The notes: generated by a model not told the origin, from the letters alone. A stretch of DNA of 34,281 nucleotides from Candidatus Levybacteria bacterium RIFCSPHIGHO2_01_FULL_38_26 (GCA_001782075.1 MFNO01000027.1:1-34281), one strand, 5' to 3'; counted from the stretch's first letter, positions 6,343 to 16,355 are shown. A program made the numbers and translations.

Positions 6343-8028
6343 TTATTCTTTCGTGACCCTCACCACTTCCTCAATCGTCGTTACTCCCTCCTTAACCTTC
6401 TCAAGCCCATCTTCAATCATGGTTGTCATGCCGTTTTTCACAGCAATTTTTTTGATAAAAGCTGCATCCTTTCTTTGCATGATTGCTTCTCGTACCTCAT
6501 CACCAACTGTCAAAACTTCAAATATCCCAATTCTACCCTCATATCCAATGCCGTGATCAAACTCGCAGCCCTTACCGCGGTATATTCGAACACTCTTCTC
6601 ATTTCCAAAAACTTTCTTAAGAAAGCTCATCTCGACATACTTTGTTAAATCGCCCATTTTTACCTCCTCGCTTACTCTACAACGAGAATGGATTTTTCGA
6701 ACCAATCTTTGAGCAATGATCACATTTACTGTTGAGGCAATAAGAAATGGCTCAACATTCATGTCCAAAAGCCTTGGAATAGCCGTTGCGGCGTCATTTG
6801 TGTGAACAGTTGACAAAACAATATGTCCAGTCATGGCGGAGTTTATAGCGATATCTGCTGTCTCATAATCCCTGATCTCGCCGACCAGAATTATATCCGG
6901 ATCCTGGCGAACAATTGACCTTAAGCCTGCCGCAAAAGTCAAATTAGTTTTTTCATTCACCTGAATTTGATTCACTCCTTCAACATCGTATTCAACTGGA
7001 TCTTCAATGGTCATTATATTAACGTCTCTTTTGTTTAAAAGCTTTAAAACGGCATACACAGTAGTTGTCTTACCAGAACCTGTTGGACCCGTTGCCAAAA
7101 TCATCCCATAAGGCTTACTGTATGCTTTCTTAACTTTGTTAAGATCATTTTGCGAAAGACCCAGATCGATTAAAGAAAACTGCCTTGAGCGCTCAGACAA
7201 AAGCCTCATCACTATCTTCTCCCCACCTGTTATTGGAACAGTCGATACACGAACATCCACCTGTTCATCCTCAACTCCAACTTGCAGTTTTCCGTCCTGC
7301 GCAGAGCTATGCTCATCTGTCCGCAATCCTGAGAGAACTTTTATTCTTATGACAATCGGCTTATGAAGCTCAAGCGGCAATGATAAAATATCATGAAGCA
7401 CGCCGTCTATTCTAAACCGAATCAGGGATTTTCCTTTCTCGGGTTCAATGTGAACATCTGAAGCCTTATTCTGATAGGCAAAATGCAAGATCGCGTCGAC
7501 AATTTTTGTAATCGGCGGGTCTGCCTGTTTACCGGATGCAGAGCTTGCCTGTCTTACATTTTCTTTTATAATCTCATCAAAGGTTGAAGAAAGATCCTTG
7601 TTATATAAATAAAGAGCGTTATTTACATCTCTTTTTGTCGCGTAATAAACAATAACCGGGATTCCGACCTTCTTCTCTATAAAATCTTTTATCTGTAAGT
7701 TGCCTGGATCCGACATCGCGATTGACAAGCCATTTTTGTCTTTTCCAAACGCGATTACTTTCTGTTTTTTAGCCACCACTTCAGGAACAAGATTTAAAAT
7801 CTCGGTCGGTATAGAAATGTCGCTTAGTTTTATAAAAGGAAGAGATAACAACTCGGAGATTGTTTTACCTATATTTTCGTCTGAAATTAAATCTTTTTCA
7901 ACAAGTACATCCTCAAGAGAAACATTTTCCTGCCTGCTTTGCGCTAAAGCACCATCCAGCTGATTTTTCTCAATTACCTCAAGCTCTGATAAAGCATTGT
8001 AAAGTGATTCGTTGTCATAGGAAGACAT
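6343..8028 (-). CDS. pilB: Type IV pilus extension ATPase PilB/GspE
   Basis: Walker A GPTGSGKTTTVYAVL, Asp box MTIEDPVEYDVEGVNQIQVNEKTNLTFAAGLRSIVRQDPDIILVGEIRDYETADIAINSAMTGHIVLSTVHTNDA. Confidence 0.95.
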   Translation of the reverse strand: MSSYDNESLYNALSELEVIEKNQLDGALAQSRQENVSLEDVLVEKDLISDENIGKTISELLSLPFIKLSDISIPTEILNLVPEVVAKKQKVIAFGKDKNGLSIAMSDPGNLQIKDFIEKKVGIPVIVYYATKRDVNNALYLYNKDLSSTFDEIIKENVRQASSASGKQADPPITKIVDAILHFAYQNKASDVHIEPEKGKSLIRFRIDGVLHDILSLPLELHKPIVIRIKVLSGLRTDEHSSAQDGKLQVGVEDEQVDVRVSTVPITGGEKIVMRLLSERSRQFSLIDLGLSQNDLNKVKKAYSKPYGMILATGPTGSGKTTTVYAVLKLLNKRDVNIMTIEDPVEYDVEGVNQIQVNEKTNLTFAAGLRSIVRQDPDIILVGEIRDYETADIAINSAMTGHIVLSTVHTNDAATAIPRLLDMNVEPFLIASTVNVIIAQRLVRKIHSRCRVSEEVKMGDLTKYVEMSFLKKVFGNEKSVRIYRGKGCEFDHGIGYEGRIGIFEVLTVGDEVREAIMQRKDAAFIKKIAVKNGMTTMIEDGLEKVKEGVTTIEEVVRVTKE

Positions 8029-8039
8029 ATTATTTGCAT

Positions 8040-8432
8040 CTATTGAGTATTTGCCGCATTTGGCTGCAACCCTATCATACTGTCAATCTTTTTTACTAAA
8101 TCATTCAAGGTAAAATCAGTTTTTACAAAAAATTCAGAAGCTCCCAATTGCATTCCCTTTTCCCTGTCTTCTTTTTGGCCAAGATTTGACGCAAGTATTA
8201 TTGGGATATTCTTCCATTTCTCATTTGCTTTTATCTCCGAAAGGGTTGCAAAACCGTCTTTTTTTGGCATAACTATATCCAAAAGTATCAGGTCTGGCGT
8301 GAATGTCCGCAATATACTAACTGCCTCAACCCCATCATAAGCATTCTTGACCTCAAATCCAACTTTACTTAGTTTTACTCTGTAAGCATTGGCAAGATAG
8401 GTATCATCTTCAACAACCAGTATTTTTGCCAT
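8040..8432 (-). CDS. Single-domain response regulator (CheY-like receiver)
   Basis: ILVVEDDTYLANAYRVKL, DLILLDIVMPKKDG, conserved K (FFVKTD); no output domain. Confidence 0.92.
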   Translation of the reverse strand: MAKILVVEDDTYLANAYRVKLSKVGFEVKNAYDGVEAVSILRTFTPDLILLDIVMPKKDGFATLSEIKANEKWKNIPIILASNLGQKEDREKGMQLGASEFFVKTDFTLNDLVKKIDSMIGLQPNAANTQ

Positions 8433-8439
8433 AGAATCT

Positions 8440-8832
8440 TTATTCCAATTTTTCCTTAACTTTTTTAATAACTTCGCTTACTGGATGTTCTACTTTTACC
8501 AAATAATCTGTATTTCCAGCCTGAAGAACCTCTGTCATTTTTTGGTCATCATAAAGATTGGTCAAAATTATAATCGGGATATTTTTAGTTTCCTCATTCT
8601 GTTTTAACTCTTTTAATACTGAAATTCCATCAAGCTTTGGCATTATTATATCCAAAAGAATTAGATCAGGCTTGTCTTCTTGAATTTTTTGCAGAGCCTG
8701 CTCTCCATCCTCAACGGCGTCAACCAAAAAACCCTCTGCCTCAAGCTTTGGAGTCAAGACATTCACTACAATCTCTTCGTCATCAACTATAAGGATTTTT
8801 TTAGGATTTTTCATTTCTTTGTTTTTCGACAA
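8440..8832 (-). CDS. Single-domain response regulator (CheY-like receiver)
   Basis: ILIVDDEEIVVNVL, DLILLDIIMPKLDG, YLVKVEH; overlaps the upstream gene. Confidence 0.92.
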   Translation of the reverse strand: MSKNKEMKNPKKILIVDDEEIVVNVLTPKLEAEGFLVDAVEDGEQALQKIQEDKPDLILLDIIMPKLDGISVLKELKQNEETKNIPIIILTNLYDDQKMTEVLQAGNTDYLVKVEHPVSEVIKKVKEKLE

Positions 8833-9205
8833 ATTCTTTAACGAATTTAATAATTTCGTCCAAACGATTTTCAGCTTTAAGATAATACTTTTTTACTCCT
8901 AAAGCAAGCATGTTGTTAACCTTCTCATCGCTTGCCGAATTGCTTACTACTATAGTTGGGATACCAACCAGCTTGTCGTTCTTCCGTATATTATTCATAA
9001 ACTCAAGCCCGTTCATATCGCTGAGGTAATAATCAAGCCATATTACGTCAGGCAATTTTTCAGACTCCGAAAGTATCTTTAGCGCTTCATCTCCCCTTGC
9101 TACTGGAATAACAGATAAACCATTAAACTTAAGTTTCCTGGCAATGGCTTCAAGCAATAGCTGTTCGTCTTCAATTACCAAAACTGTGTAATTTTTTGTA
9201 TCCAT
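8801..9205 (-). CDS. Single-domain response regulator (CheY-like receiver)
   Basis: VLVIEDEQLLLEAIARKL, DVIWLDYYLSDMNG, YYLKAEN. Confidence 0.9.
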   Translation of the reverse strand: MDTKNYTVLVIEDEQLLLEAIARKLKFNGLSVIPVARGDEALKILSESEKLPDVIWLDYYLSDMNGLEFMNNIRKNDKLVGIPTIVVSNSASDEKVNNMLALGVKKYYLKAENRLDEIIKFVKEFVEKQRNEKS

Positions 9206-9255
9206 CTTAGTCTATTTTGCTCTTTCCAAGTATCAACTGTCAAGATACAACTGTG

Positions 9256-10797
9256 TCAACCACTTGCATCAATACTTACCTCTCCACTTTTAGGAGGCGT
9301 ACCTGAAATAGGAAGACTAAACCAAAAAGTCGTCCCTTTTCCCTCCATGCTTTCAAACCATATCTTACCTTTTGACGACTCAAGAATTGCCTTTACCAGA
9401 TAAAGCCCCAGTCCTGTTCCGTCTGTTACAATTTTTGCTACATTTTCAGCCCGATAGAATTTTTCAAAAATCTTACTTTGATCTTTTTGGGGTATGCCGC
9501 AGCCGTTATCGCTAACCTGGGAAACAACCTGATCTCCTTTCTTGGATAAAAACACTGTAATCTCACCCTTCTCCTGCGTGTATTTGATCGCGTTTGAAAG
9601 AAGATTCATGTAAACCTGGCGTATTAACTTTGGATCGATATTTATCTTTGGAAGGTCTCCGTGGATACTCACGACCGGTGATATTTTCTTCTCGTCAATT
9701 TTTGACTGCAGCTCTTTCAACACATCTTTTACCAAAGCTCCAAGATCCGTGGGCTGAGGGTCTATAATTATGCGCCCCGATTCGATTCTTGAAATATTTA
9801 AAATTGTAGCCACAAGGTTTATCATCCGCTCGTTGGACTTGTGAAGGTTTGTCATAAGCTCTGCCTGATCTTGAGTCAAAGGACCAGCATCTCCGTCCAA
9901 AAGCATTTCGGAGAACCACTTAATGGCAGAAAGTGGAGTTCTGAGCTGATGTGATGCAAGCGAAATAAATTCCGTTTTCATTCTATCAATATCTTTCTCT
10001 TTTGTGGTATCTCTAATTATCGTGATTGTTCCTGACACCACGCCTCCGATAATAACAGGGTTTACAGTAACTGCGGCTGGAAATTTTGTCTTATTGCTCC
10101 TCTCGTAATAAAGCGTGTGAAGAACGCTTGTGGTTGCCTTTCTGCCTGAATCCAGAGCAACAAATACGGGATTATCAGCTTTGGGCACTCTTTTTCCATT
10201 TTCATAATAAACCGCAATCAACTCATCCATATTTTTTCCTGCAACTTCCTCCAATTTAAAACCAAACAGCTCTTCTGCCGAACTATTTATCATTCTAAGC
10301 TTGCCTTTCTCATCTGTAACAATCATTCCGTCGCCGATACTTTCAAGTATTGCTTCATCCCGCTTCTTTTCTTGCTCAAGCGTGGTGCCTTCTGATTTTA
10401 GATCCTCCAAAACATTAAGCAATGCCCTTTTGACATCTTCCAATGTCCTGGAACTCTTAAGAAGTTCCATTTCCCTATAGGTAACTTTATCCTGGTAGAG
10501 ATTTTTATATTCAATATTAAGATTTTTCGATATCTCTTTTATGTCTTTTTTTAGCTCTATCATCTTTAACTCTCTATCAATCATTATCTTATTAAATCTT
10601 TCTATATCTTTTATATTCTTTTCAACCAGCTTAAAAACAAGAAGAGAATTCAAAATTAAAACTGAGACAAAAAAAAGACTAATACCAAGGATTGTTTGAG
10701 TTTCTACGCTCAAGGCAAAAAGCAGGAAAAAGGTTATTAGGGTCTGCGCAATTATAGCCGTTGCAAGGATCAACACCGGCCTTCCCGATATCTTCAT
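9256..10797 (-). CDS. Membrane PAS-domain sensor histidine kinase
   Basis: Two N-terminal TMs; PAS ([31 protein letters not shown]); H-box [23 protein letters not shown] boxes [59 protein letters not shown] upstream of ATG. Confidence 0.95.
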   Translation of the reverse strand: MKISGRPVLILATAIIAQTLITFFLLFALSVETQTILGISLFFVSVLILNSLLVFKLVEKNIKDIERFNKIMIDRELKMIELKKDIKEISKNLNIEYKNLYQDKVTYREMELLKSSRTLEDVKRALLNVLEDLKSEGTTLEQEKKRDEAILESIGDGMIVTDEKGKLRMINSSAEELFGFKLEEVAGKNMDELIAVYYENGKRVPKADNPVFVALDSGRKATTSVLHTLYYERSNKTKFPAAVTVNPVIIGGVVSGTITIIRDTTKEKDIDRMKTEFISLASHQLRTPLSAIKWFSEMLLDGDAGPLTQDQAELMTNLHKSNERMINLVATILNISRIESGRIIIDPQPTDLGALVKDVLKELQSKIDEKKISPVVSIHGDLPKINIDPKLIRQVYMNLLSNAIKYTQEKGEITVFLSKKGDQVVSQVSDNGCGIPQKDQSKIFEKFYRAENVAKIVTDGTGLGLYLVKAILESSKGKIWFESMEGKGTTFWFSLPISGTPPKSGEVSIDASG

Positions 10798-10886
10798 GCC
10801 GCTTCGCTCCTTTTAAAAGTTAATATTTTATTCATAAACATCCACCCTCCCCTATGCTAAATGATTTTGCAACTTAGCTTCAGGGC

Positions 10887-10950
10887 ATGACCCCTGGTAG
10901 CCTTGCTTGCCGGACGAAGCCTTGGCAAAGTCTGGGCGAATTAGGGTCAT
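10887..10950. repeat. Intergenic inverted-repeat element (ATGACCC ... GGGTCAT enclosing TTGCC ... GGCAA)
   Basis: Outer arms at 10887-10893 and 10944-10950; inner arms TTGCCGGACGAAGCCTTGGCAA. Confidence 0.5.
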
Positions 10951-10988
10951 AAATTTAAAGTATATTGATTTTTTCAGCCAGAGGCTGA

Positions 10989-11004
10989 TCCGCCTTTGGC
11001 GGAG
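10989..11004. repeat. Short hairpin TCCGCC-TTT-GGCGGA
   Basis: Perfect 6-bp arms with 3-nt loop in gaggctgatccgcctttggcggagat. Confidence 0.5.
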
Positions 11005-11093
11005 ATATTTGACCTACCCAAATACAAATGGTAATATTTTTATAATCACATTTATCAAAGATGTTGTCAAGAAAAAGACAGTAGTGAAAAATA

Positions 11094-12140
11094 ATGAACT
11101 TGAGATTTTTATACGCAATTGTGTTTAGCCTCATTGCTTCAATTATTGGCTTTGTTGCTTCCATTTTTTCAATGATTTTTACAATGGGAATATTTTGGCT
11201 TTTGATATTTGGAGACAGTCCCTGGCCAGAGTGGACTAATCTAATCTATAATCTGCTGCCAACTATCGTATTCATTTTGTTTATAGCCTCAGGAACATTT
11301 ATTGGTTTAAAAATTGGAAAAGGTCTTGAAAAAAACTCTGACAAAGAAAAGCCAAAAAAGAAAGCTTATTATCACTTAATGATTGCAATATTTATCTGGT
11401 TAGCTTTTACAGTCCTTGTACTATTGTACTTTTCTACTTACAAAACAAATCAAGCTCAAAATTTAAGAATTGACAGCTCCAAGCCTCTTCCCAACAATAC
11501 TCAAAACTGGCAAACCTACCGCAACGATGAGCTTGGGTTTGAGATGAGGTATCCGGTAGGCTGGACAATGCTGGATAATGCATTCATGCCAGCAAGTTAT
11601 ATAGAACGATGTAGAGGATTTCTTCAGCCAGGCGTTGGAGATAATTGTATGATTCTGGCGGTAGGAGGAGTTGTAGGCGAAACATTTACATTTCTTGGAA
11701 TCGGTTCTGGAATTGAGCATACAAGAAGTATCGCTGAATTAGCCACAGAAACACTTGGGAGCAACAAACCCCACATTTTAGATAACACATTCGAAGGAAT
11801 AGGAACGAAACACTATTTTCTGCAAAAATCTGAAGGAAGCGAGTACGTCAGGATTTATTATAGCCAGCGATACGACCAAGAGAGGGAGGAGAACGCGAAG
11901 ATAGTTGAGCAAATCCTCTCCACGTTTCGGTTTGTGGAAACGTCAGTAATCCAGTGGAATTGGGAGCCTTTGGGGTGTGGGAGCCAAGCCCCGTGTTCTT
12001 ATCGAGTTTCTTCAAGTGAGTGGCCGCGTTCGTATGTTTGTGCTGGAAAGTATAATCCGTTAAGTGGCCAGGGAGAAATAACTCCAACGCCTAGTACAGA
12101 TCCCCGCACAACCACAGACTTTAATTGTCAGAAGGAATAA
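11094..12140 (+). CDS. Membrane-anchored protein with WQTYRNDELGFEMRYP domain
   Basis: 348 aa; N-terminal TMs; WQTYRNDELGFEMRYPVGW...IVEQILSTFRFVE followed by a Cys-containing C-terminal extension. Confidence 0.65.
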   Translation: MNLRFLYAIVFSLIASIIGFVASIFSMIFTMGIFWLLIFGDSPWPEWTNLIYNLLPTIVFILFIASGTFIGLKIGKGLEKNSDKEKPKKKAYYHLMIAIFIWLAFTVLVLLYFSTYKTNQAQNLRIDSSKPLPNNTQNWQTYRNDELGFEMRYPVGWTMLDNAFMPASYIERCRGFLQPGVGDNCMILAVGGVVGETFTFLGIGSGIEHTRSIAELATETLGSNKPHILDNTFEGIGTKHYFLQKSEGSEYVRIYYSQRYDQEREENAKIVEQILSTFRFVETSVIQWNWEPLGCGSQAPCSYRVSSSEWPRSYVCAGKYNPLSGQGEITPTPSTDPRTTTDFNCQKE

Positions 12141-12141
12141 T

Positions 12142-12933
12142 ATGAATTCACTGCGCAAGTTCAAACCCGAAATCAGGATATTACTCCTCGCCGCCGTCAT
12201 TCTCGCCGTCGGTGCGATTTTCTTGCTACGAGATGATGACTGGTTACACCAATATCAAATTGAACAAAACCAAAGAGCAGAGGAAGAATTTTATAGTTGT
12301 AGCGTAGATGCCGAATGTATACTTGTTCAAGATGAATACTGCAAAACTGTTGTTGCAATCAACCAGCATAGCGAGTCTGAATGGCGAGAAGAAAACATAA
12401 AACAAGCTGAAATTCATCGGCAAGAAAGGGTAACTTGCACGCCCACCACACAAGAAGCCATAGATATATTAAACTTTCAGGCTGTATGTCAAGAATCAAG
12501 ATGCCAGAAAGAGCCACGGGGTGGAGATATTTCCGGTTGGCAAACCTACCGCAATGAGGAGTTTGGGTTTGAGGTGAAGTATCCGAATAATTATTCTACT
12601 AAGACGAGTGGGGAGCGAAGGGAGGGCGGACTTATATATGTTCTATCGGCAGTGGATATTTATAGGGAGACAGCAGCATCCTTGGTTACTATTAATGTAA
12701 CTGGTCCGAATTTCGTTTTAGGTACTCGAGATTGGGAAGAGTTTTATCTCGGCGAAATAGAAGGTAGTGTTGCTTATAACTGGGAAGATTGGAATGTGCG
12801 CGAAAAGGTTTCTTCAGCCGAAATTATTTTTATATCAAAAAACAACCAATCTTTCTTTATAACAACTCGAGGCGATCCTTTCGAGGATAAAACAATTAAT
12901 CAAATTCTCTCCACGTTCCGGTTTGTGGAATAA
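12142..12933 (+). CDS. Membrane-anchored paralogue with WQTYRNEEFGFEVKYP domain
   Basis: 263 aa; N-terminal TM; WQTYRNEEFGFEVKYPNNY...INQILSTFRFVE shared with the upstream gene. Confidence 0.65.
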   Translation: MNSLRKFKPEIRILLLAAVILAVGAIFLLRDDDWLHQYQIEQNQRAEEEFYSCSVDAECILVQDEYCKTVVAINQHSESEWREENIKQAEIHRQERVTCTPTTQEAIDILNFQAVCQESRCQKEPRGGDISGWQTYRNEEFGFEVKYPNNYSTKTSGERREGGLIYVLSAVDIYRETAASLVTINVTGPNFVLGTRDWEEFYLGEIEGSVAYNWEDWNVREKVSSAEIIFISKNNQSFFITTRGDPFEDKTINQILSTFRFVE

Positions 12934-12952
12934 AGAGGCATTAGAAATTCGT

Positions 12953-13918
12953 TCACACTCTCCTCTCATACTCCGCTCTGTGTTTTTTTAGAATCTTCTG
13001 CCAATTCGGTCTGCCGAAGTGCTCTTTTATAAAACTCATTGTCTTATCTGGATCCTGAGTGTTTACATATATGCCACTGGTTAGCTCAAATCCCCCCAAA
13101 ACCTTGAGCCTTGGAATAAGACGAAGATACCAATCCCCTCCGGGATAAATATAGAAGTTATAGGGAAATTCATGTCCATGCCGAACATCAAAAATCTGAA
13201 TCAGCCGAGAAAGAGTGTAGGCAAAATCAGAAATCTCAAGGTCTGTTATCTCACCAAATGATCTTCCTCTTTTTTTAGGCGCTACCCATACTTCATCCGG
13301 CCACTGGCTGGTAATCGGACAAAAAAGATAAAAGTGGGGTGTTTGAAAAGTTGACTTATGGGCCAAATGCTTTGAATGCAATCCATTCAGTTCTTTAAAA
13401 TTGGCTGACAAACTAATAGGATGGGGGGCGGAATTGGAATCTGCCATAGGACTAAGCCTGGGGATATCCATCTTTACAGTTCTTGGTATTACCGCTATCT
13501 GGGTATGAGGATGAGGAAGGCTTTCTCCGCCTCCCTCTCCCCTGTTATGAAAGATTATTACTTCTCCCTTTTTTTGATGCGTTAGAAAACGCTGTCTATA
13601 GGTTCTTATGATAAGCTCGTTTTCGCGCAAAGACAGCTGGTCAAAATTTTTATGGTGGTCTGAAGAATGAATAACGATCTCATGTATTGGAGCGAAAGGG
13701 AATTTGTTTGGAATTACCCGAATCAACCATTTGCTGTCCCCAGGTCTTCCTCCTACTCTATAAACCTCTTTCCCTTCTTTTTCTCGGCCCAAGCAAAATG
13801 GACAAACAGGCTCAGCTCCTTTGGCAACATCCGGTCTTTTTGCCCGCCTAGGCGCCAAAATAACCCATTTTTTGGTAATGGGGTTTTGCAGAAATTTAAA
13901 CTCGGCCATATATTCCAT
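12953..13918 (-). CDS. galT: Galactose-1-phosphate uridylyltransferase-like protein
   Basis: NPITKKWVILAPRRAKRPD, CPFC, WLIRVIPNKFPF, HNRGEGGGESLPHPHTQI (HPHxQ), GGFELTSGIYVN. Confidence 0.8.
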   Translation of the reverse strand: MEYMAEFKFLQNPITKKWVILAPRRAKRPDVAKGAEPVCPFCLGREKEGKEVYRVGGRPGDSKWLIRVIPNKFPFAPIHEIVIHSSDHHKNFDQLSLRENELIIRTYRQRFLTHQKKGEVIIFHNRGEGGGESLPHPHTQIAVIPRTVKMDIPRLSPMADSNSAPHPISLSANFKELNGLHSKHLAHKSTFQTPHFYLFCPITSQWPDEVWVAPKKRGRSFGEITDLEISDFAYTLSRLIQIFDVRHGHEFPYNFYIYPGGDWYLRLIPRLKVLGGFELTSGIYVNTQDPDKTMSFIKEHFGRPNWQKILKKHRAEYERRV

Positions 13919-13986
13919 TAAAACTTATTGAGAAGGCAAATGCAACCAGCTTAACAGTTGTGCTAAAATAAAGCCAATTCTATTCG

Positions 13987-15072
13987 ATGAAAATACTTCT
14001 TTTGGTTCCCGTTCACAAAAAGGAAAAAACTGCTCCAGTCTTGTGGCAAACTGGTCTGCCATATTTTCAAGCTCATAATTTTTGGTACAAGGCGCTGACT
14101 GATTTAGGTCACGATGTCAAGCTCTTTATTTACTCAGGAGGATGGGAACGGGCAGAAAATGCTTTTGCCAAATTCAATCTGGAACACAATCCCCTTTCAA
14201 GCATTCTCCAAACAGCCCTTCCCTCAATTCGCAGAAAGCAAAAACAAATCCTTGCCCTTGCACAGCAGTTTAAACCGCAACTTGTGATTCTCTCGGGCAA
14301 TACTAATTCGATCTTTCCTCAAACGCTTTTTAAAATTAAAAAACTCTACAAAAGCAAACTGGTACTCCTAAACGGAGTCGCGCCTGTTGTTTTTGCCACC
14401 TCAACCGAGAGAAAAATGGCGCCTTTTTTTGACTACATTTTTACAAATGACTTGTATCACACATTTGACTGGCAAATGCTTGGCGCAAAAAACGCTCAAA
14501 TGCTTCCTATATCAGCCATTGATCCTGATGTTCACAAAAAATATAAATTAACAGAAACAGAAAAGAAAAATCTCGGCAGCGATGTTTCTTTTGTGGGAAG
14601 ATTTAACCCAAGTCTCTTCTATCAAAACAGAATTGATTATTTAGAAAACCTTACTGATTTTAATCTCAAAATCTGGACTGATGACAAAGACTTAATACTG
14701 TCTCATCCTAGACTCAAAAAATTCTTCGCCGGCTCCGCAAATGGAGAGAAAATGCTAAAGATTTTTTCAGCCTCAAAGATCAATCTTAATATCCATGCAA
14801 ACTTTATGCTATATGGAGGAAATCTAAGAACATTTGAGATTCCCTCAGCTGGAGGTTTTGAGCTGGTTGACAAAGTTGATAAAAATTGGTTTTTGGGGGG
14901 AAAAGAAATTGCTAGCTTTAATTCCGTAAAGGCTCTCAGGGAAAAAATAAAATATTACCTCTCTCACCCATCAGAAAGGCAATCAATTGCCAGCGCCGGA
15001 AATCAAAGAGTCAAAAAAGAACACACCTACAAATATCGCTTTTCTGAATTGATCAATATAATATCCAGATGA
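13987..15072 (+). CDS. CgeB-like glycosyltransferase
   Basis: FVGRFNPSLFYQNRIDYLENL, KINLNIHANFMLYGGNLRTFEIPSAGGFELVDK typical of CgeB/DUF3880-type GTs. Confidence 0.75.
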   Translation: MKILLLVPVHKKEKTAPVLWQTGLPYFQAHNFWYKALTDLGHDVKLFIYSGGWERAENAFAKFNLEHNPLSSILQTALPSIRRKQKQILALAQQFKPQLVILSGNTNSIFPQTLFKIKKLYKSKLVLLNGVAPVVFATSTERKMAPFFDYIFTNDLYHTFDWQMLGAKNAQMLPISAIDPDVHKKYKLTETEKKNLGSDVSFVGRFNPSLFYQNRIDYLENLTDFNLKIWTDDKDLILSHPRLKKFFAGSANGEKMLKIFSASKINLNIHANFMLYGGNLRTFEIPSAGGFELVDKVDKNWFLGGKEIASFNSVKALREKIKYYLSHPSERQSIASAGNQRVKKEHTYKYRFSELINIISR

Positions 15073-15716
15073 TCAAGTCTTTGCAAAAAATAAAACATTA
15101 TTTTTATTGGCTCTCAAAAGGAGAATATAAACCCCAAGAATTCTGGAACAAGTGGGGAAAAACATTTATTGACGATCCCATACAAAGCAATCTTTACCCT
15201 CAGCATAAATGGCTGATTAAGATCATTGGTAAAGAAAAACCAAAAACTCTCCTTGAAGTTGGCTGCGGATTTGGAAGAAACATAAAATATATAGTAGAAA
15301 ACTACAGCCATCCGCTAGAGATAACCGGCACGGACATAAGCAAGCCCATGCTCACAACCGCCAAGAACTACCTTAAAAAAGTCCCTAGAAGCAGATTTTT
15401 GCTGCGCAAGGCAAACGTTCTCGACCTCCCGTTTAAAAACCGCTCTTTTGACATGGTTCTTTGTCATGGAGTGCTTATGCATGTAAAACCAAAAGAAATT
15501 AAAAAAGCCATAAAAGAACTTCTTCGAGTATCAAAAAAGTCCTTAATTGTGGTCGAGCAAAACGATGCTGTAAAACCGTTAAGACAAAAGAATTATCAAA
15601 AAATTAATTATTATACCTACTCCTATCCCTATAAGTATTTATTTCGATCATTAGGTGGAAAAATAGAAGAATATCGAAGAAACAAAGAACTTGATTGGTT
15701 TCTGGTTAAAGTCTAA
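15069..15716 (+). CDS. SAM-dependent class I methyltransferase
   Basis: TLLEVGCGFGRNIKYI...GTDISKPMLTTAKNYL...VLDLPFKNRSFDMVLCHGVLMHV; ATGA overlap with the upstream gene. Confidence 0.88.
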   Translation: MIKSLQKIKHYFYWLSKGEYKPQEFWNKWGKTFIDDPIQSNLYPQHKWLIKIIGKEKPKTLLEVGCGFGRNIKYIVENYSHPLEITGTDISKPMLTTAKNYLKKVPRSRFLLRKANVLDLPFKNRSFDMVLCHGVLMHVKPKEIKKAIKELLRVSKKSLIVVEQNDAVKPLRQKNYQKINYYTYSYPYKYLFRSLGGKIEEYRRNKELDWFLVKV

Positions 15717-15721
15717 ACTAT

Positions 15722-16342
15722 CTAACTTTTTCTTAAAACTAGCGTATAAGCGTCTCTTCTTAAACCATGCAGTCCGTACTGATAAAGAAAACTTGATATA
15801 ATTCGACCTGCTTTGGTAGGCATTGGAACTGGTCTGTAGCGCCAATACAAATCCAACAACTCAAACCTGCCTCCTACTTCTCCCAATGTTTTCTCTTTTC
15901 CCTCTACGCACAAGTATCTTATTAAGCTCTCTGGATTATACGGTTTGATATGAGTAAAATCATTGTAAAACCCATGCCACAGAATAGGAGTTGATAGCAG
16001 GAAAATTCCATTTTTTTTTAATACTCTGGAGACCTCAGAGAGCATCTTATGAGCTTGACTTGGATACATATGCTCTATGACATGGCAGCAGTGAACGCCG
16101 TCAAAAAAGTTATTTGCAAAAGGCAGCTTTGTAGCTTCTCCTAAAACCACATTCAATTTATTTTTCCTGCAAATTTGAATGCTTTTTTTGTTGCTGTCAA
16201 TACCAATAATGTTTTTTGGAGAAAGTCTCATAAACTCTCCCTCACCGCATCCAATATCCAAGATTTTTTTGCAGTCTTTTAAATAAAAAAATTCTCTCTT
16301 TAGGAGATATTCTTGCTGGTAGTTTTTAAAACCTATTCCCAT
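15722..16342 (-). CDS. SAM-dependent class I methyltransferase
   Basis: KILDIGCGEGEFMRLSPKNIIGIDSN...LPFANNFFDGVHCCHVIEHM. Confidence 0.88.
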   Translation of the reverse strand: MGIGFKNYQQEYLLKREFFYLKDCKKILDIGCGEGEFMRLSPKNIIGIDSNKKSIQICRKNKLNVVLGEATKLPFANNFFDGVHCCHVIEHMYPSQAHKMLSEVSRVLKKNGIFLLSTPILWHGFYNDFTHIKPYNPESLIRYLCVEGKEKTLGEVGGRFELLDLYWRYRPVPMPTKAGRIISSFLYQYGLHGLRRDAYTLVLRKS

Positions 16343-16355
16343 TTACTTGAAATCC

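Noticed and set aside
9695-9919. 74-aa minus-strand ORF inside the histidine kinase
   Set aside because: Alternate frame of a well-supported kinase gene.
10907-11164. ORFs 10907-11128 (+) and 10955-11164 (-)
   Set aside because: Low-complexity ORFs covering the intergenic inverted repeats; no family signature or supported start.
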